This document shows, piece by piece, positions 18,185 to 21,595 of a stretch of 21,595 nt of DNA. Source of the stretch: Discostella pseudostelligera (Eukaryota > Bacillariophyta > Thalassiosirophyceae > Thalassiosirales > Thalassiosiraceae); NCBI GenBank assembly GCA_036940085.1, contig JALLBK010000205.1:1-21595 (forward strand), read 5' to 3'. Numbering within the stretch: the first letter of the stretch is position 1; each line of letters starts with the position of its first letter. The notes beneath the pieces were generated by a model. The model was not told the DNA's origin. It saw only the letters and a program-made list of their open reading frames with translations, and did not search any database. The position numbers were made by a program, and so were the translations under genes.

Positions 18185-19282
18185 TCACACTTCCAGCGAC
18201 TCCCCCACCACCCCCAGCTCCGTCGTCGGCCTCCCCCGCCTCTCTATACAAACAGGACAAGTATCCAAGAATGTCTTCACCTGGCCATCGGTAATGTTGG
18301 CATATAATTCATCGACACGCAACTTGACAGCATTATTCCCACGGACATGATTCTGCTCGAGACAATGGATTTCGAATAGTGCATCAAATAGTTGTGTCAC
18401 ATCAATGTAGAGAATACTTTTCGTCCCATTCTTGTTATATCTGCATAGGAATGTTTCTCCATCTCGAAATCCATGAGAAGATGGCGGTGATTGTAATGTT
18501 GGCTCCAATGTCCGAAGGTGAATACCCGTCCGACGTCCCACATCACGTGTTACCGGTTTCATTTTGGAATACCATGTCTTGTGCCTCGATCGGAAGGCTG
18601 CGGCATCTAACTCATCATCCCCCGTATCCCAGTGTCGTGCGATATGTATTCCCTCGTCTAATTGGGACTTGCTGCGTAAATTTGCCTGAGTGGGTGGGGG
18701 GGTGTAATTCTCAATCTCGGTCGCTGGTATGCCCAATAATTTACGGTAGAAGTTGTCGCGATGGGTGTCAATCATTGCTTGTTCGGATGGCGTGGTAGAA
18801 TACCCTGTGTAGCGTGCGGGTATGTGTATGGGATTTGTTGGAATAGGCGTTGCAGGAATATCCATGCCGCCACCGTCCTCCATTGATGTCATTGAGCTTG
18901 GCGATGATAGTTTCGGGAGTTTTTCATTAGATTGCCTATTGGGCGAGCAGGGTGCCCCTCGCTTGACTGTCGATGCATCACCACTCCCATCCCCTATGAT
19001 AAGATCAGATGTTGACGATGACGACAAATACGTCGATGGATCAATGCCCGCTAGAATTATTGCAAGAGAATCGAATTTGTCCTTTGCCTCCGACACACGC
19101 AATCGAGCAGCGTAACATTCACGCTTGGCATCATCCAATTCTTTTCTACATGTTCGCAATGCCTCAATGAGTGCGGCATCGCGTTTTGCACCATTGGGCA
19201 ATTGTGCGGCAGATTCGACTGCTGCCATGAGGTCCGACGACGCAGAAGATGATGATAGGGAGGAGAAGTCCGCCATGGTCAT
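18185..19282 (-). CDS. Protein with integrase-type HHCC zinc-binding domain, no integrase core
   Basis: One exon of 365 residues. ATGs at 19282 and 19276 (ACCATGG) are both plausible starts. Residues 1-20 are Ser-rich. Residues about 30-75 form a charged helix, probably a coiled coil (EALRTCRKELDDAKRECY). Residues 80-150 are low-complexity Ser/Gly/Pro. The C-terminus carries His306, His312, Cys342 and Cys345, a spacing of H-x5-H-x29-C-x2-C. This falls within the HHCC zinc-finger pattern of retroviral and Ginger-type integrases (H-x3-7-H-x23-32-C-x2-C). Supporting context includes a Gly two residues after the second His, YANIT before the Cys pair, and FLDTCPVC. The family resemblance I recall is to the H2C2 domain of human GIN1/KRBA2-like proteins. 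The protein stops 20 residues after the last Cys, so there is no DDE catalytic core. It may be a host-adopted fragment of a transposon gene or an independent DNA/protein-binding finger. Confidence 0.75.
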   Translation of the reverse strand: MTMADFSSLSSSSASSDLMAAVESAAQLPNGAKRDAALIEALRTCRKELDDAKRECYAARLRVSEAKDKFDSLAIILAGIDPSTYLSSSSTSDLIIGDGSGDASTVKRGAPCSPNRQSNEKLPKLSSPSSMTSMEDGGGMDIPATPIPTNPIHIPARYTGYSTTPSEQAMIDTHRDNFYRKLLGIPATEIENYTPPPTQANLRSKSQLDEGIHIARHWDTGDDELDAAAFRSRHKTWYSKMKPVTRDVGRRTGIHLRTLEPTLQSPPSSHGFRDGETFLCRYNKNGTKSILYIDVTQLFDALFEIHCLEQNHVRGNNAVKLRVDELYANITDGQVKTFLDTCPVCIERRGRPTTELGVVGESLEV

Positions 19283-19476
19283 GGTCGCCGTCAAATTTTG
19301 CGTGTGCCGCTGCTGCTGCGCGTGGATACTAATATTTTTATCGCCTCAATTTCGCCAATTATCCTTTCGCCAATTATGTTCTGTCGCAGCGAAGTCATAA
19401 TGAGGTCATTGCGGTCATTACACCGTTTCCCGGTTTATCAAACAGTCAAACAGCACATACAGGCCATACTGACCTG
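19283..19476. promoter_or_regulatory. Short bidirectional promoter between the HHCC-finger and leishmanolysin-like genes
   Basis: These 194 nt separate divergent starts. TTTCGCCAATTAT occurs twice exactly (19350-19362 and 19365-19377); its complement contains ATTGG, a CCAAT-box-like core. Next to it, GGTCATT occurs twice (around 19401 and 19411) beside AATGAGGTCATT, which is partly palindromic. These are candidate regulatory repeats, with no direct evidence of binding. Confidence 0.45.
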
Positions 19477-21595
19477 ATGCCTGATGACCATGACGATGAC
19501 GGAACCGAAACTGCGGCGCGGAAATCAGGAACCGTGGTATTCAATGTAATTACACACGACAGATCCATCAACCAAGCATTGCAGATCAATTCTTCCATGG
19601 AGTGTGAAAGCTGCCGCCGAAATCGAAATCGGCATGCCTGCACCGGAACATGTCCTTTTTCTCGAGCTCGCCGACGAGGCGCGGCAGCGGCGGCGGCGAC
19701 GGCAGTAGGTATGAGGTACCAAGAACAACAATTACGCTCGCCGTACTACTCGTATTCCAGCACCAACTACATTAAATCCAGATCCAGAATACGGATGAAA
19801 TCCGTGGGATTATTCTCCGCTTGTATCGGTGTCTATCTACTCTCTGCAACATGCAGCATCATCGACGTGTCACTCGATGCTGGTCATGATGGCAATGCGC
19901 GATCTTTGAGTATCGTTGCAGCGGCGGCGGCGGTCTCGGATGGTGAATTTAATACCGATTTATCTGATTTCATCGATAGTCCAGGTCCCGTAGGTGAACC
20001 GTCTTCTCCCATTGAGGCGGAAGTGGAAGAATTTGATTATGAAACATATCACGCACGGCATCACATTCCCGTACCGGCCTTGGGTGCCTCATTGACCGGA
20101 TTAATGAGTGTAGCATCAACATCCAGCTTGGAAAATTCGGAAAATAACCTAGATGGTAACATTGGGAAATCTTCACAGCTACAACACGAAAACTATCATC
20201 GATTATTGGAAGTACATAATAATAATCCGGGTGGGATCTTGGCTTTTGCGGGTACGATGCAGGCGATGGAGAGGTTTGCGAACGATGCAGATACTAACAC
20301 CATCGAAGATGGTTCGATCACTCAAGAGGCAAAGGCAATAGAGGATTGGCCATCATCCAGTAGTAGGAGTAGCAGCTATGAGAATGGTATGGCTTCCGCC
20401 TATGAAGCAACTCTTGCACAGATCTCAAAATATCGCTCGTCACTTTTACACGGTTCCAGCTCCAATCCTTCCTCTGAGAACATCGATAACATTGTCAATG
20501 TTGGTCACTCTCAAATTTCCGAAGGAGTAATCAAGGAATCATCTCATTTGGAGGAGCAACGGCCGCAGGTACTCAACAAACAATTGCCAAGTTTGCCACG
20601 CACCGATTCCGATCTAGACCAGGGGCGGTACCTCGTTGGATTAGAAGTGCGAAATGTTCAATCTCACCAACGAATAATAATCGATTATCAGGATGCTTCA
20701 TCGACTTCCGGAAGTTATGGCTTCGAGGATCAGCAGATAAAGCGACCACTTCGTATTCGATATTTGCTATCCGAACTCTATACAGTGGATGAAGCAGCGG
20801 ATGATGCATCGAAGGAAAATGTTCAACTGCTATCGACTCTACTCGAGACGTCGTTTCATCGTTCTGCCATCTTTTGGTCGCAGGCATTGTCACTCACTCC
20901 AGTCATTGGTAATATCATACCCACAGTATCGACATGTGGCAGTGCAACCATACCTGCTAGTCATCGAGAAGTAGGCGTGGAGAATGCAGACATTGTCGTC
21001 TACATCACCGGGGACAATAGATATTGTGGAGGTGCTATATTGCATTCAGCAATTTGCGACTTTGATCAGAACATGCGTCCTTTGGTAACCAACATAAATA
21101 TTTGCACCAAGAATTTGCCGACCATGACATTGCCTGACTATAGCAAAGGAATATCAACCGAAGGATTGAATGACTTCGAAGGGTACATATCCACTGAAAC
21201 GTCGCGGATTCTTGGTGCATCAACGTCGTTATTACAACATTATCGGGATGCAGACACTGGCATATCCTACGGCACCACGGAGAGACATGTTAATTGTGTG
21301 GATGGGTCACAAGAATTTATGTCCCTTGCAAACATTATTAGTGAGGATGTCGATACGAATGGTCAGGTGTACTATGAAATCCGCACGCCGAATGTGATTG
21401 AGGTAGTGAGGAATCACTTCAGCTGTATGACTTTGACGGGGGCTCGGTTGGAAATGAAGAACAGGGTGTCTAGCTGTGTTGGTAGTTTCCTTGACGAGGT
21501 GAGTCTTCCACTTGCGATGATCGAAGCTGTGTGAATGTTACCGTCTCTCATGAACCTCCGTCACTATTCCCAGCGCCTCTTCTTTGGCGAACAAC
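19477..21595 (+). CDS. Leishmanolysin-like (peptidase family M8) protein with lost zinc site, partial at the 3' end
   Basis: Exon 1 is 19477-21498 (674 residues). A donor GTGAGT at 21499 and acceptor CCCAG at 21573 define a 75-nt intron, and the next exon (RLFFGEQ) leaves the window. The first ATG gives a basic, Arg/Cys-rich 106-residue leader before MKSVGLFSACIGVYLLSATCS. That hydrophobic segment is either a type II membrane anchor or, if translation starts at the ATG at 19795, a signal peptide. Residues about 130-400 are low-complexity Ser/Glu-rich. The M8 fold follows: RPLRIRYLL, FWSQALSLTPVIG, ADIVVYITGDNRYCGGAIL with SAICDFDQNMRP, NINICT, HVNCVDG and RNHFSCMTLTGARLEM. Where the family has HExxHALGFS, this protein reads TETSRILGAS (573-582). 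Where the third zinc-ligand His is expected (GSH), it reads GSF (Phe671). The conserved cysteines remain. It is therefore probably a folded but inactive homologue. Confidence 0.8.

Noticed and set aside
18379..18798. 139-codon plus-strand frame opposite the HHCC-finger gene
   Set aside because: It is the antisense shadow of the minus-strand gene, whose frame carries the conserved zinc-finger spacing.
21499..21534. Apparent C-terminus VSLPLAMIEAV of the M8-like protein
   Set aside because: GTGAGT at 21499 is a donor. Splicing to 21574 gives LDE-RLFFGEQ, matching the family, so the TGA at 21532-21534 is intronic.
1..21595. tRNA, rRNA, CRISPR array, transposon ends or bacterial-type operon
   Set aside because: Intergenic stretches were read for T-arm-like GTTCRA motifs, regularly spaced repeats and terminal inverted repeats; none was convincing.

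Overview
The window looks like nuclear DNA from a diatom, most likely a centric one. Coding is eukaryotic: short GT-AG introns (about 75-205 nt), purine at -3 of most start ATGs, and no operons or ribosome binding sites. Two proteins begin with a hydrophobic signal peptide followed by an aromatic residue in an 'ASAFAP'-like context (TSAF near 397-470, ATASW near 11560), which is the bipartite plastid-targeting signature of algae with secondary red plastids. A protein built from Helicase-Associated repeats, a family expanded in diatoms, also fits. The species cannot be named from the sequence.

Layout. (1) 397-3864 (+): three-exon plastid-type protein joining two PDZ-like domains to about eleven PPR repeats. 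(2) 4230-4767 (+): three-exon 79-residue protein resembling mitochondrial ATP synthase subunit f. (3) 5320-7626 (+): intronless coiled-coil protein of unknown function. (4) 7989-9695 (+): WD40 protein of the GNB1L/Asa1 (ASTRA complex) type. (5) 9675-11616 (-): FAD/NAD(P) oxidoreductase of the kind found fused to SelD, probably plastid-targeted. Its CDS overlaps gene 4 tail to tail by 21 bp. (6) 11955-14726 (+): second coiled-coil protein, sharing a repeated module with gene 3. (7) 14764-16293 (-): protein with four Helicase-Associated repeats. (8) 16765-17809 (+): secreted trypsin-like protease whose frame breaks exactly at the catalytic-serine motif, so a pseudogene or a sequence error. (9) 18185-19282 (-): protein with a retroviral-integrase-type HHCC zinc finger and no integrase core. 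(10) 19477-end (+): leishmanolysin-fold protein in which the zinc-binding HExxH has become TETSR. It runs off the right edge after a 75-nt intron.

Genes are packed closely. There are convergent pairs 4/5 and 6/7, and divergent pairs 5/6, 7/8 and 9/10. I see no tRNA, rRNA, CRISPR array, insertion sequence or operon. The genes do not form one obvious pathway. The points most worth a second look are the PDZ-PPR fusion, the two neighbouring proteases that have each lost a catalytic motif, the HHCC zinc-finger protein, the paralogous coiled-coil pair, and a TTCCCGCC (E2F-like) element recurring in four gene-start regions.
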